Part shown: in pieces, positions 17,995 through 27,182 of the stretch
Numbering within the stretch: position 1 is the stretch's first letter
Layout: each line of letters begins with the position of its first letter
Assembly (NCBI RefSeq): GCF_023715465.1
Contig: NZ_JAMBOE010000009.1
Span: 124,001-188,000 of the forward strand
Direction: 5' to 3'
Source: Paenibacillus macerans
GTDB lineage: Bacteria; Bacillota; Bacilli; Paenibacillales; Paenibacillaceae
Length of the DNA: 64,000 bases
Notes under the pieces: model-generated
Seen by the model: the letters and a program-made list of their open reading frames with translations, nothing else
Database searches by the model: none
Told to the model about the DNA's origin: nothing
Position numbers and translations under genes: made by a program

Positions 17995-18012
17995 TAACAT
18001 TCCTCCTTCATA

Positions 18013-18028
18013 GCGCAAACGTTTGAAT
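18013..18028 (-). promoter_or_regulatory. MalR/CcpA-type operator upstream of pgmB
   Basis: GCGCAAACGTTTGAAT with core AAACGTTT at 18017-18024, about 20 bases before the pgmB start. No convincing -35/-10 pair was found in the short gap, so it may act on read-through from the regulator gene or on a weak local promoter. Confidence 0.65.
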
Positions 18029-18031
18029 AAA

Positions 18032-18061
18032 ACTTAAAAAATAAAAGAAGCGGTAAGCTTC
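18032..18061 (-). terminator. Weak terminator between regulator gene and pgmB
   Basis: On the - strand GAAGC-TTACC-GCTTC is followed by TTTTATTTTTT. The 5-bp stem is short, so partial read-through is likely. Confidence 0.55.
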
Positions 18062-18089
18062 CGTTATTTTTCGGGTGGCGTATCTGTGT

Positions 18090-19124
18090 TTACTTCTTGG
18101 GCACCGAATACATTGACGAGTCGCGGACGATCAGACGGTGCGGAATGATCTGCCGCTTCGGATACACTTTGTCGCTGCTGCCCTGAATCGCCTGGATCAG
18201 CACCTGGGAAGAAGTGTAGCCCATGTTGTAAATGCCGATATCCATGCTGCTGAGCGGCGGCGTCGAAAGCTCCGATAGCGGAATATTATTGAAGCTGACC
18301 AGACATAAATCTTCGGGAACCTTGTATTTCAGCTCATGCAAGCCGCGAAGCACGCCGAATGCCACGACATCGTCGATCGTGACGAGGGCCGTGGGGCGAT
18401 CCGGGAGATTCATGAAAAACGACATGGCCCGATACCCGCTGTCCTGCAAAAACTCACCTTCGACAATCCATTCGGGCCGGCTCTCCAGTCCTGAATCCTT
18501 CAGCGCGTCCTGATACCCCTTCATCCGATCCTTGGACACGACGAGCTCCGGCGGCCCGCTGACGAACCCGATGCGCTCGTGCCCCAGCGCAATCAAATGC
18601 TTCGTGGCGTCGTAAGATGCCTGGATGTTATCATTATCCACCGATAAAATATCAGGATATTTCTCGCTGCGCCCGATCACAACAAACGGATGTCCGCCAT
18701 TATGGAGAAAATCGATCACAGGATCGTTTTGCCGCGAATACAGCAAAATGACTCCGTCCACCCGGCGTCCGTTGATCAGTCTGGAGACGTTGTAGACTTC
18801 CTCTTTCTCGTTGGCGCCGGAGCTGATGAGCACATCGTAACCGAGGCGGCCGGCCTGCGTCACGATCCCGCGGATCAGTTCCATGAAGAAGAAGTTGGAG
18901 AACAGTTCTTCAGCGGACTTCGGTAGCATGATGCATATGCTGTTTGTCGTTTTGGAAACCAGGCTTTTGGCCATGATGTTGGGATGATAGCCAAGCTGGT
19001 CCATAATGAGTTTTACTTTCCGCGATGTTTCCGCGCTGATTCTGGGGTGATTGGACAGCACCCGGGACACGGTAGAAGGCGATACTCCGGCCTTTTTTGC
19101 AACATCCTTGATGGTGACAGCCAT
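18090..19124 (-). CDS. malR: LacI-family transcriptional regulator, MalR type
   Basis: A 344-residue LacI/GalR repressor. The N-terminal helix-turn-helix MAVTIKDVAKKAGVSPSTVS is followed by the hinge helix YHPNIMAKSLVSK and a periplasmic-binding-like effector domain (ILSVDNDNIQASYDA, GHERIGFVSG, VTIDDVVAFG). The start closely resembles MalR repressors of maltose operons. It is encoded upstream of pgmB and malP on the same strand, and operators of the GCAAACGTTTGC type surround the whole locus, so it probably represses the locus until maltodextrin arrives. CcpA is excluded only by context and by the divergent effector domain. Confidence 0.85.
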   Translation of the reverse strand: MAVTIKDVAKKAGVSPSTVSRVLSNHPRISAETSRKVKLIMDQLGYHPNIMAKSLVSKTTNSICIMLPKSAEELFSNFFFMELIRGIVTQAGRLGYDVLISSGANEKEEVYNVSRLINGRRVDGVILLYSRQNDPVIDFLHNGGHPFVVIGRSEKYPDILSVDNDNIQASYDATKHLIALGHERIGFVSGPPELVVSKDRMKGYQDALKDSGLESRPEWIVEGEFLQDSGYRAMSFFMNLPDRPTALVTIDDVVAFGVLRGLHELKYKVPEDLCLVSFNNIPLSELSTPPLSSMDIGIYNMGYTSSQVLIQAIQGSSDKVYPKRQIIPHRLIVRDSSMYSVPKK

Positions 19125-19141
19125 ATAAACCTCCTGTGTGG

Positions 19142-19191
19142 AACCGTTTGCTTTACACTGTAATATTAATCGAAACGCAGCGGAAAGTAAA
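19142..19191 (-). promoter_or_regulatory. Predicted malR promoter with autoregulatory half-site
   Basis: On the - strand, -35 TTTACT (19186-19191), 17-bp spacer, -10 TAATAT (19163-19168). A degenerate operator GCAAACGGTT (19142-19151) follows at about +10. A stronger copy, GCAAACGTTTTAC, lies at 19311-19323, about 190 bp upstream of the gene. Confidence 0.55.
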
Positions 19192-19374
19192 TAGAAAGCG
19201 GCGCGGACAAGGCTTATCCCCCTTAAATAGAGCGATAGAAAAATGTGAAAAGAAGTTTAAAAGGGGGAAATTCGCTATGAGGTCTCGATTTTTCTCGGAT
19301 CAAAAGAGATGCAAACGTTTTACACAGAGAGTCCTATATACTGTCCAGAGTGTTGCCAACTTCCGGGATTTTTG

Positions 19375-19592
19375 CTCAGCTGACGGAAATAAAGGAATAA
19401 AAGGGCGTTATTTTCGCGATGGTAAAGGTCCTTTGGAGAATAAAGCCCTTTTATGGCGCTATTTTGACTCGTGTGCGGTAAAAAGAAGTTTTTTCAGCGG
19501 AGGCGTGTGAAATAGGGACGAAATTTACCGTTATTTCCCTCCAAGGCTAGAATAGCACCCAAATAACGCCCAAAAAGTCCGCTATTTACTTG
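19375..19592. repeat. Dispersed intergenic repeat of the AAATAGCG/TTATTT class
   Basis: Words such as GGGCGTTATTTT, GGCGCTATTTT and the inverse AAATAACGCCC are spaced through the gap and can pair over a long distance. It resembles the elements at 31448, 45725 and 48161 in style but is not a clear copy. No gene was seen in 19192-19700. Confidence 0.5.
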
Positions 19593-19700
19593 CCTTCTAT
19601 GTCCGCACGCAAGGCGTGAACATGTTCCCGGAATGAGGGCGGGAACGGGCCGGGCCGGCCTGCCCAACCCCTGGACAAGCCACCCCAACTTTAAGCGCCG

Positions 19701-21446
19701 CTATTTACTTTCCGTAAGCACCGCGTACCCGTAGGCGGGCAGCTTGACGGCCAGCTTTCCGCTCTCCGTTTTGTAGGTTTTCCCGCTCATCCGGTCCTGC
19801 CAGGAGGCTCCGGCCGCGCTGACCTCGAACGTTTGACCGGCATCGTAATTGTTGAGCAGCACGAGCACCGCCTCCCCGTCGAGCTTGCGCTCGTAAGCCA
19901 GCTTGCTGCCGCCCGCCTCGGCGATCAGGAAGCGGATCGAGCCGGTGCGGAGCGGGGCCAGATCTTTGCGGACGGCAATCAGCTCGCGGTAGAACTTAAA
20001 CAGCTCCCGGTCCTGTTTGTCCGCATCCCATTCCATGCATTTGCGGGAGTTCGGGTCCATTTCTCCGTCGAGACCGATCTCGTCTCCATAGTAAATGCAG
20101 GGCGCTCCACGGTATGTGAACTGGAACAGGGCGGCCAGCTTCATTTTGGCCTTGTTGCCTTCGCAAAGCGTCAGCAGACGCGGTGTATCGTGGCTGTCCA
20201 GGAGATTGAAGGCGACCTCGCTTGCCTGCTGTGGGTAACGGGACAACTGCTTGCCGATCGCATGGGCGAATCCGGCGGCATCCAGCGTGCCGCGGACGAC
20301 GAAATCGATCACGGCTTCGGTGAACGGATAGTTCATGACGGCATCAAACTGGTCGCCCTGCAGCCAGCCGGAGGATTCATGCCAAATTTCGCCGAGGATG
20401 TAAGCGTCCGGGTTCGCGGCTTTGACCGTTTTGCGGAAATCGCGCCAAAAATGATGATCCACTTCGTTCGCCACGTCCAGCCGCCAGCCGTCGATCCCGA
20501 CCTCCTTGATCCAGAACTCCGCCACTTTCAGCAAATACTCCTTCACTTCCGGATTCTCCGTGTTGAGCTTCGGCATCAGCGGCTCAAAAGCGAACGTATC
20601 GTAGGTCGGCACCCCGTCCTTGACGTGCAGCGGGTATTCACGGACATGGAACCAGTCCTTGTAGCGGGATTTTTCGCCTTTTTCCAGCACGTCGACAAAC
20701 GGGGCGAACGTTTTGCCCGAATGGTTGAACACGGCGTCGAACAGCACGCGGATTCCCCGTTCATGGCACGCGTTTACGAGCTTCTTGACCGTGGCGATGT
20801 CGCCGAAGTGCGGATCGATTTTCATATAGTCCGCCGTATCGTATTTATGATTGGTCGTCGCTTCAAACAACGGCGTGAAGTATATGCCCGTGATCCCGAG
20901 CTCGCTCAAATGGTCGAGATGATCGATGACGCCCTGCAAATCGCCGCCGAAAAAGTTGGTGCGCTCCGGCTTGCCGCCCCAGGGAAGCACGTCTTTCGGA
21001 CTTATGCTTGGGTCTCCGTTGGCGAAGCGTTCCGGGAAGATCTGATAGAAGACCGCCTCCTTAACCCATGCCGGTGGGGTAAACACATCGATCGGGTTAA
21101 TGAACGGAAATTCAAACAAGCGCTCCGGCCCGGAAGGGCGCTCCCGGGTAAACTCGTTTTCGGTCATCCAGATTTGCTCGTCGCCGGATTTCAGCAAAAA
21201 GCCGTATCTTGTTCTGCGCAGCGGCGGCCGATAGGCGCATTCCCAGTAATCGAACAGCTCGTCGCTGGCCTTGAGGGACATGGGAATGAGCTCCTTGCTT
21301 TGATCCCACATGTATTTATCCCCGACAAAAGCATAAACCTCAGTAAGATCGTTTTTTTTCGAGCGCAGGCGCAAGTGGAGTGTCTCGTAGTCGTAAGCGT
21401 AGGCCCAATTGAGTTTCGGACGATGATAAATCGCTTCAAGCAGCAT
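19701..21446 (-). CDS. Neopullulanase/cyclomaltodextrinase/maltogenic amylase (GH13_20)
   Basis: An intracellular hydrolase of cyclodextrins, pullulan and short maltodextrins. The 581 residues comprise an N-terminal CBM34-like domain (to about 125), AVFYQIFPERFANGD, then the GH13 barrel with region I DAVFNHSG, the subfamily-20 marker MPKLN, region II GWRLDVANEVDHHFW (nucleophile Asp near 323), region III LGEIWH (Glu near 352) and region IV LLDSHDTPR (Asp near 419), plus a C-terminal beta domain. There is no signal peptide. RBS AGGAGGA lies 6 bases before the ATG. It has its own promoter and a leader terminator (21575). The exact substrate preference inside subfamily 20 cannot be read from sequence. 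Confidence 0.93.
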   Translation of the reverse strand: MLLEAIYHRPKLNWAYAYDYETLHLRLRSKKNDLTEVYAFVGDKYMWDQSKELIPMSLKASDELFDYWECAYRPPLRRTRYGFLLKSGDEQIWMTENEFTRERPSGPERLFEFPFINPIDVFTPPAWVKEAVFYQIFPERFANGDPSISPKDVLPWGGKPERTNFFGGDLQGVIDHLDHLSELGITGIYFTPLFEATTNHKYDTADYMKIDPHFGDIATVKKLVNACHERGIRVLFDAVFNHSGKTFAPFVDVLEKGEKSRYKDWFHVREYPLHVKDGVPTYDTFAFEPLMPKLNTENPEVKEYLLKVAEFWIKEVGIDGWRLDVANEVDHHFWRDFRKTVKAANPDAYILGEIWHESSGWLQGDQFDAVMNYPFTEAVIDFVVRGTLDAAGFAHAIGKQLSRYPQQASEVAFNLLDSHDTPRLLTLCEGNKAKMKLAALFQFTYRGAPCIYYGDEIGLDGEMDPNSRKCMEWDADKQDRELFKFYRELIAVRKDLAPLRTGSIRFLIAEAGGSKLAYERKLDGEAVLVLLNNYDAGQTFEVSAAGASWQDRMSGKTYKTESGKLAVKLPAYGYAVLTESK

Positions 21447-21574
21447 AAGATTCCTCCTAAAAGTTTTGTGAGCATCACTACGTCAGCGCAAGCTTCGTAC
21501 AAAACTTGCATCGAAAGCATAAGCTCAGTTTTGTAAGGCGCGCTTTATTGACCCTACTTTGCTGCTTAGTAAGC

Positions 21575-21614
21575 AAAAAAAGCACATCCGGGCCGGAAAA
21601 AGGGCCGAGGATGT
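21575..21614 (-). terminator. Terminator inside the neopullulanase leader (candidate attenuator)
   Basis: Read on the - strand, ACATCC-TC-GGCC pairs with GGCC-C-GGATGT around a T-rich loop and is followed by GCTTTTTTT. It lies 70-110 nt after the predicted start site and 130 nt before the ATG at 21446. A further hairpin, ACAAAACT/AGTTTTGT, follows in the leader. No T-box or known riboswitch consensus was recognised. Confidence 0.6.
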
Positions 21615-21691
21615 ACCTTTCGATAGCAGAGCCTTCGATTTATGAATGATGGAAAGAGATAACAGACGTAGTATTCGTCTCATCGCTCCAG

Positions 21692-21720
21692 ATTATAACA
21701 CTGTTCAAACCATTGCACAA
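21692..21720 (-). promoter_or_regulatory. Sigma-A promoter for the neopullulanase leader
   Basis: On the - strand, -35 TTGTGC (21715-21720), 17-bp spacer, -10 TATAAT (21692-21697). It gives a leader of about 240 nt. Confidence 0.65.
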
Positions 21721-21931
21721 GACGAAAAATAAAACGCTTTAAAAAGCAGCCGCGCGGATGCAAAATCCTATAGGGCGGAATGCCAAAACCCTTGAATTCA
21801 AGGGTGAAGTGGAACGAGCAAAGCATGGAATCGGGAAGTCAAACACAAAGTTTGGGAAGGTATTTTGTGATATTGCGAGTAAAGTGAAGAAAATTAAAGA
21901 TATTAGCATATAATTATCGATAAATCACCTG

Positions 21932-22073
21932 TGCAAACGTTTTTGCAAGGTCTATACCTTGTTGTATGATGATCCCTGAATAAAGCGCTTCCGAAGTAGA
22001 GGATGCTGAAGTTTATGAGTTGGAAGAGAAAAAACATAAAAATTTCAGCATTTTTCAGAAAACGTTTGCGCAA
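21932..22073 (+). promoter_or_regulatory. mdxE promoter with two MalR-type operators
   Basis: Operator 1 (core AAACGTTT, 21935-21942) abuts the -35 TTGCAA (21943-21948). A 16-bp spacer leads to -10 TATGAT (21965-21970). Operator 2 (AAAACGTTTGCGC, core 22060-22067) lies in the leader. The centres are 125 bp apart, about 12 helical turns, which would suit looping by a dimer-of-dimers or paired dimers. Confidence 0.65.
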
Positions 22074-22119
22074 GATTTGTAGCGGTATTTCATTTAAAAA
22101 TTTAGGAGGGGTTAATGTG

Positions 22120-23427
22120 ATGAAGTCCAAAAAGATATTGACTTTGATTGCCGCGTTGACGCTGGCCGTCTCCATCACCGCTTGCGGACCAAGCAATAAC
22201 GGGGGCACGGCTGCACCGGCAAACCAAACCGAAAATACAGGGAATGCAACCGGGGAAAATACGAGCGCTGAATCGATCGTTCCGGAAAATGGTGCCGAGC
22301 TTGTCGTTTGGGAAAGCAAGGAAGAGCTGGCGTTTACGGAAGAAATCGCCAAGCAATTCACCGCAAAATATGGCGTTAACATAAAAATCGAGGAAGTGGC
22401 TCCGACCGACCAAATCGGTAAACTGACGCAGGACGGACCTGCCGGGCTGGCCGCCGATGTGCTCATTGTACCGCATGATCATTTGGGCAACGCCGCAACT
22501 TCCGGGCTTATTTTGGCCAATGACGTGTTCGGCGAAGAAACGGCGCAGAGCAATACGAAAGTTGCGGTTCAAGGCGCCACCTATGATGGCGTGCTTTACG
22601 GCTATCCGAGAGCGGCGGAAACGATGGCGCTGTATTATAACAAGTCGCTGGTTCCCGAAGCGCCGAAAGATTTCAAAGATATTCTCGACTTTGGTAAAAC
22701 GTTTACGGACAAGGCGAAAAATAAATTCGCGATTATGTGGGAAACCGGCAACATGTATTTCAACTATCCGTTTATTGCCAGCGGGGGCGGTTACCTGTTC
22801 GGCGAGGGCGGCACGAACCCGGATGATATCGGATTGGCCAAAGACGGCGCGATCGAAGGCTTGAAAGTATTCCAAAGCCTGAAAGGAATTTTGCCGATCA
22901 ACAGTGGGGACATCAACGCGGACGTCAAACGCAGTTTGTTTGCTGCGGGCGATGTAGCCATGGATATCAACGGTCCTTGGGAACTGGCCGGATACAAAGC
23001 GGCGCTTGGCGACAATCTTGGCGTGGCTCCCTACCCGACAGTGGACGGCAAAACCGCCATTACTTTCTCCGGAGCGAAGGTATGGGTCGTCAATTCGTTT
23101 ACCCAATATCCGAACGCGGCTAAGTTGTTCGCGCATTTTGCTTCTACGAAGGATGCCCAGCTTCTGCTGTACGAAAAAGTAGGCGCGGTTCCGACGAATC
23201 TCGAAGCCCTGGAAAGCGATCAAATCAAAAACGATCCGTACGTATCCGCCTTTGCGGAACAAGCGAAAAACTCGCAGCCGATGCCGTCCATTCCGGAAAT
23301 GTCTAATGTTTGGGCTCCGATGAACGCGGCGCTCCCGGAAATCTGGAACAATAATGCTGACCCGAAAACGACGATGGAAAAAACGATTGCTCAAATTACA
23401 GACTTAAACAAAGGCGTAGCCCAATAA
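22120..23427 (+). CDS. mdxE: Maltodextrin-binding lipoprotein of ABC importer
   Basis: 435 residues. A lipoprotein signal (MKSKKILTLIAALTLAVS, then lipobox ITAC) is followed by a Ser/Asn/Thr-rich linker and a family 1 binding fold: LVVWESKEELAFTEEIAKQF, YGYPRAAETMALYYNKSLV, MDINGPWELAGYKAAL. It matches MalE/MdxE-type proteins that deliver maltodextrin to MalFG-like permeases. The start ATG lies 8 bases after AGGAGGGG; an upstream in-frame ATG near 22003 has no RBS and would bury the signal peptide. First gene of mdxEFG, under the two-operator promoter. Confidence 0.93.
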   Translation: MKSKKILTLIAALTLAVSITACGPSNNGGTAAPANQTENTGNATGENTSAESIVPENGAELVVWESKEELAFTEEIAKQFTAKYGVNIKIEEVAPTDQIGKLTQDGPAGLAADVLIVPHDHLGNAATSGLILANDVFGEETAQSNTKVAVQGATYDGVLYGYPRAAETMALYYNKSLVPEAPKDFKDILDFGKTFTDKAKNKFAIMWETGNMYFNYPFIASGGGYLFGEGGTNPDDIGLAKDGAIEGLKVFQSLKGILPINSGDINADVKRSLFAAGDVAMDINGPWELAGYKAALGDNLGVAPYPTVDGKTAITFSGAKVWVVNSFTQYPNAAKLFAHFASTKDAQLLLYEKVGAVPTNLEALESDQIKNDPYVSAFAEQAKNSQPMPSIPEMSNVWAPMNAALPEIWNNNADPKTTMEKTIAQITDLNKGVAQ

Positions 23428-23462
23428 GTCTGGGATGCTTTGGACAACGAAACCGGGACAAT

Positions 23463-23487
23463 GCCCGCCGCTTAGAAGGCGGCGGGC
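23463..23487 (+). other. Intercistronic hairpin between mdxE and mdxF
   Basis: GCCCGCCGC-TTAGAA-GGCGGCGGGC forms a very stable stem without a T-run. Such hairpins after binding-protein genes usually protect the 5' message and raise binding protein over permease. Confidence 0.75.
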
Positions 23488-23526
23488 CGTTCCGGCGGTT
23501 TCTCGAGGAGAGGAGAAGGAAGGTTA

Positions 23527-24828
23527 ATGGACCGACACAAGAGAAACGCAAGCGTACTGTCGATCATTTGCATGGGGCTGGGGCAACTCTATAACCGCCA
23601 ATATATCAAGGGTTTGCTATTTTTGGCGGTAGAGGTGCTGGGACTCGCTTATTTGATCAAAAATTTGGGAACGGCGATTTGGGGAATTATTACGCTCGGC
23701 GAAGTACCTAGAATGCTCGTAAAAGGAAAATGGGTGGACGGGGACCATTCCATTTTCATTATGATTCAAAGCTTGATAACGCTGTTGTTTCTAGCGGTTT
23801 TTGTCATTGTTTATATTCTGAACGTGAAAGACGCCCGCAAAATCGGGCAGGAAAGAGACCGGGGCAAGAAGCCGAACAATTTCAAACAATCGGTTCGGTA
23901 CGTACTTGATTATAAATTCGCCGTGGCCTTTTTAAGCATTCCCGCCGCAGGTATTTTATTTTTTACCGTGATGCCGATCATTTTCATGGTCATGCTTGCG
24001 TTCACCAACTACTCGGCTCCCAAACACATCCCGCCGGCAATGCTTGTCGATTGGGTCGGATTCGGGACGTTTAAAGAATTGGTTGCCCTCAAAACTTGGA
24101 GCCATACTTTTTACGGCGTATTGACCTGGACGCTTATCTGGGCGATATTGTCCACGATAACCACCTATTTTGGCGGTTTGCTCGTGGCTTTGCTGATCAA
24201 TCAGAAGGGCATCCGCTTTAAGGGGTTGTGGAGAACGATTTTGATTCTTCCTTACGCGGTTCCGCAGCTCATTTCGCTGCTTGTAATGAAAAATATGTTT
24301 AACGGCCAGTTCGGGCCGATCAATCAGTATCTCGGTTATTTCGGACTTGGGGGATTGCCGTGGCTGACCGATCCGTTTTGGGCCAAGGTCACGGTTATCG
24401 TCGTCAACATGTGGGTAGGGATCCCGGTATCCATGCTGCTCATTTTGGGCGTGCTGACCACCATTCCGAAAGATTTGTATGAAGCTGCCGAGGTGGACGG
24501 AGCTACCGGATTCCAAAAATTCAAGATCGTCACGCTGCCGATGATTCTGTTCACGACGGCGCCGACCTTGATTGCGCAGTTTGCCGGCAACATCAACAAC
24601 TTTAACGCCATCTTCCTGCTGACGGGGGGAGATCCGGTTAAGGGCGACTATCAGTACGCCGGCGCAACCGACCTGCTCGTCACCTGGCTATACAAGCTGA
24701 CGCTGAACCAGAATAAGTACAACATGGCCTCTGCTATCGGGATCATTATTTTCGTCATTATCGCCTCGTTCTCGATATACAACTACCGCAGAACCAAGTC
24801 GTTTAAAGAGGAGGATATGATCCAATGA
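23527..24828 (+). CDS. mdxF: Maltodextrin ABC permease, MalF/MdxF type
   Basis: 433 residues. Two or three extra N-terminal membrane segments (GLLFLAVEVLGLAYLI; LFLAVFVIVYIL) precede a six-helix permease core. The EAA loop EAAEVDGATGFQKFKIVTLP near residue 318 contacts the ATPase. RBS AGGAGAAGGAAGG. The end overlaps mdxG by 4 bp. The pair forms the membrane channel served by MdxE. No ATPase gene follows, so a shared MsmX-type ATPase elsewhere is expected. Confidence 0.93.
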   Translation: MDRHKRNASVLSIICMGLGQLYNRQYIKGLLFLAVEVLGLAYLIKNLGTAIWGIITLGEVPRMLVKGKWVDGDHSIFIMIQSLITLLFLAVFVIVYILNVKDARKIGQERDRGKKPNNFKQSVRYVLDYKFAVAFLSIPAAGILFFTVMPIIFMVMLAFTNYSAPKHIPPAMLVDWVGFGTFKELVALKTWSHTFYGVLTWTLIWAILSTITTYFGGLLVALLINQKGIRFKGLWRTILILPYAVPQLISLLVMKNMFNGQFGPINQYLGYFGLGGLPWLTDPFWAKVTVIVVNMWVGIPVSMLLILGVLTTIPKDLYEAAEVDGATGFQKFKIVTLPMILFTTAPTLIAQFAGNINNFNAIFLLTGGDPVKGDYQYAGATDLLVTWLYKLTLNQNKYNMASAIGIIIFVIIASFSIYNYRRTKSFKEEDMIQ

Positions 24829-25670
24829 GCGTACGGAAAATAAGAACCGGGATTCGGCTTGGCGCCAGTTATCTGGTGCTTGTCCTGCTGTGTATCGCCG
24901 CGGTATACCCCGTGCTCTGGGTCGTATTCGGCTCGTTGCGGCCGGGCAAATCGCTCTACAGCAAAACGCTGATTCCGGAAAAATTTACATTAGTTCATTA
25001 TGCTGAACTGTTCACCTCGAAAACATATCTGTTCGGCACCTGGTATTTGAACACGTTGAAAATTGCCGCCTGCTCCATGGTGCTGGGTGTGCTCCTGGTA
25101 CTGCTGACCAGCTACGCGCTGTCCCGCTTCCGCTTCCGCGGCCGCAAAACGGCGCTGTCCGGCATGCTCGTGCTGGGCATGTTCCCGGGGTTCATGAGCA
25201 TGATTGCGATCTATCTGCTGCTGCGGGAGCTGCATCTGCTCGATACGCATATTGCATTGATTATCGTGTACGCGGCGGGAGCGCCGCTCGGCGGGACGTT
25301 TATCGCCAAAGGGTTCCTCGATACGATTCCCCGCTCGTTGGACGAAGCGGCGCGGATCGATGGGGCCAGTAACTTTACCATTTTCGCACGCATCATTCTA
25401 CCGCTGTCCAAGCCGATGCTGACGTACATGGCGTTGACTCAGTTCGTCGGTCCTTGGGTCGATTTTATCTTTGCCCGGCTCGTGCTGCGGACGAAGGAAA
25501 ACTGGACGCTAGCCGTAGGGATGTGGGACATGGTAAGCAGCATCCAAAATAGCAATTTCACGCTGTTTGCCGCAGGCGCTGTTCTGATCGCGCTCCCGAT
25601 CACAATATTGTTTATGTTCTTGCAGCGGCTGCTGGTCGACGGCTTAACTTCGGGCGCCAGCAAGGGGTAA
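24825..25670 (+). CDS. mdxG: Maltodextrin ABC permease, MalG/MdxG type
   Basis: 281 residues with six membrane segments. The EAA loop DEAARIDGASNFTIFARIIL lies near residue 168, and the C-terminal LLVDGLTSGASKG tail is typical of MalG proteins. The ATG overlaps the mdxF stop (ATGA). It is followed by a strong terminator at 25702, so the operon is mdxEFG only. Confidence 0.93.
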   Translation: MSVRKIRTGIRLGASYLVLVLLCIAAVYPVLWVVFGSLRPGKSLYSKTLIPEKFTLVHYAELFTSKTYLFGTWYLNTLKIAACSMVLGVLLVLLTSYALSRFRFRGRKTALSGMLVLGMFPGFMSMIAIYLLLRELHLLDTHIALIIVYAAGAPLGGTFIAKGFLDTIPRSLDEAARIDGASNFTIFARIILPLSKPMLTYMALTQFVGPWVDFIFARLVLRTKENWTLAVGMWDMVSSIQNSNFTLFAAGAVLIALPITILFMFLQRLLVDGLTSGASKG

Positions 25671-25701
25671 CGGCGTTCATCTTCTTACGAATATCGGCAC
25701 C

Positions 25702-25744
25702 TGGGTATAGCCTCAGTTTTTCTGAGCGTCTATGCCCTTTTTTT
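25702..25744 (+). terminator. Intrinsic terminator after mdxG
   Basis: GGGTATAG-CCTCAG pairs with CTGAGCG-TCTATGCCC around TTTTT, followed by seven T. Confidence 0.9.
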
Positions 25745-25793
25745 GCCTCGAATTTGGGAGAGATCGGATTATGATTACATTTCAGGGCGAAAG

Positions 25794-27182
25794 ATGCGGG
25801 TGAGAGGGTTGGAGAAGGAGAAAGCAAACAAGCTTACGTTTTTTGCTTTGACCTGGCCTATTTTTATCGAAATGCTGCTGGGCATGCTGATGGGAAATAT
25901 CGATACGTTAATGCTGAGCCGGTTTTCCGAAGATGCGATGACGGCTGTCGGCGTGGCGAATCAAATTCTGTTTTTTGTGAATTTGATGTTTAATGTTGTG
26001 TCCGCGGGTACGAGCGTGCTGATCTCCCAGAGCCTGGGGGCGGGCCGGAATAAGTCTGCGCTGGAGGCAGCTTCGGTAGCCATCGTACTCAATTTGCTGT
26101 TTGGGCTGCTGGTCAGTTTGCTGCTCATGGGAGGCGGCCGCCTGATCTTCGGATGGATGAATCTCCCGGAGGAGCTTGCGCCTTCGGCATGGACGTACCT
26201 GATGATTACGGGAGGATTTGTGTTTGCCGAGGCGGTCCGGCTCACTTTATCCACCATTATGCGGAGCTACGGATTTACACGCGTCACCATGTACGTCGCC
26301 TTGGGAGTGAACGTTCTTAATTTGGGCGGGAATTTCGCTGTCCTATACGGCTCCCTCGGCGCGCCTTTTTCGGGAGTTTCTGGGGTAGCTTTGTCTACCG
26401 TGCTGTCGCGGATGGCCGGCTTGGCGTTCCTCTTCATCATGTTAAAGGCCAGGACGGATTTCCAGTGGCGGATAAAGGGAATGCGGATGGAGGGCGTTCG
26501 GTCACATGCCGGGGGATTGTTTAAAATCGGCATTCCGACAGCGGGCGAAAGCTTCTTTTCCACCATGGCGCAGATCTGTATCACCTCGTTTATCGCCCTT
26601 TTGGGGACCCAGGCCTTATCGGCCAAAATATACGCGCAAAATATCGGGATGTTTAACAATTTGTTTACGTTGTCTTTGGCTTTGGGCACGGAGATCATAA
26701 TCGGCAGATACATCGGCGGCAAGCTTTACGATGAGGCTTATAAGCGCGGTAAAAATTATGCCTGGATCGCTTCGCTCGTCTCTGCGGGTTCAGCCCTGCT
26801 GATCGCTTCATGCTCAGGTTTCCTGGTCGGCTTGTTCACCAGCCATGGGGATACGATCCGGCTTACGGTTCATTTGTTGTGGCTTGCGGTTTTGCTGGAG
26901 GCCGGGCGTGCCGGAAACCTCATCCTTATCAATGCGCTGCGCGCTGCGGGAGATGTTAAAGTTCCGGTCTATATCAGCGTCACGTCGGTCTGGCTCGTCA
27001 GTGTTTCCCTCTCATACGTGCTGGGCGTGTATTTGGGCTGGGGCATGGTTGGCGTTTATGTCGCATTTATCGCGGATGAGTGGATGAAAACAATTTTGCT
27101 CCGGCTGAGGTGGAAATCGCGCCGCTGGGAGAGCATGAGTCTAATTAAGCGGGATAAGTCGTCGGGATACGTCCCCTTTTAG
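25794..27182 (+). CDS. MATE family efflux transporter (NorM-like)
   Basis: About 462 residues with 12 membrane segments. The N-half signature is WPIFIEMLLGMLMGNIDTLML, the second half begins GIPTAGESFFSTMAQICITS, and INALRAAGDVKVPVYIS lies near the C-terminus. It exports toxic compounds by cation antiport. The farthest in-frame start (TTG 25743) lies inside the mdxG terminator; ATG 25794 or TTG 25809 (with GAGAGG upstream) are more credible. It is unrelated in operon to its neighbours. Confidence 0.85.
   Translation: MRVRGLEKEKANKLTFFALTWPIFIEMLLGMLMGNIDTLMLSRFSEDAMTAVGVANQILFFVNLMFNVVSAGTSVLISQSLGAGRNKSALEAASVAIVLNLLFGLLVSLLLMGGGRLIFGWMNLPEELAPSAWTYLMITGGFVFAEAVRLTLSTIMRSYGFTRVTMYVALGVNVLNLGGNFAVLYGSLGAPFSGVSGVALSTVLSRMAGLAFLFIMLKARTDFQWRIKGMRMEGVRSHAGGLFKIGIPTAGESFFSTMAQICITSFIALLGTQALSAKIYAQNIGMFNNLFTLSLALGTEIIIGRYIGGKLYDEAYKRGKNYAWIASLVSAGSALLIASCSGFLVGLFTSHGDTIRLTVHLLWLAVLLEAGRAGNLILINALRAAGDVKVPVYISVTSVWLVSVSLSYVLGVYLGWGMVGVYVAFIADEWMKTILLRLRWKSRRWESMSLIKRDKSSGYVPF

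Noticed and set aside
19833-21536. A 567-codon + strand frame opposite the neopullulanase
   Set aside because: Antisense to a clear GH13_20 enzyme with all four catalytic regions.
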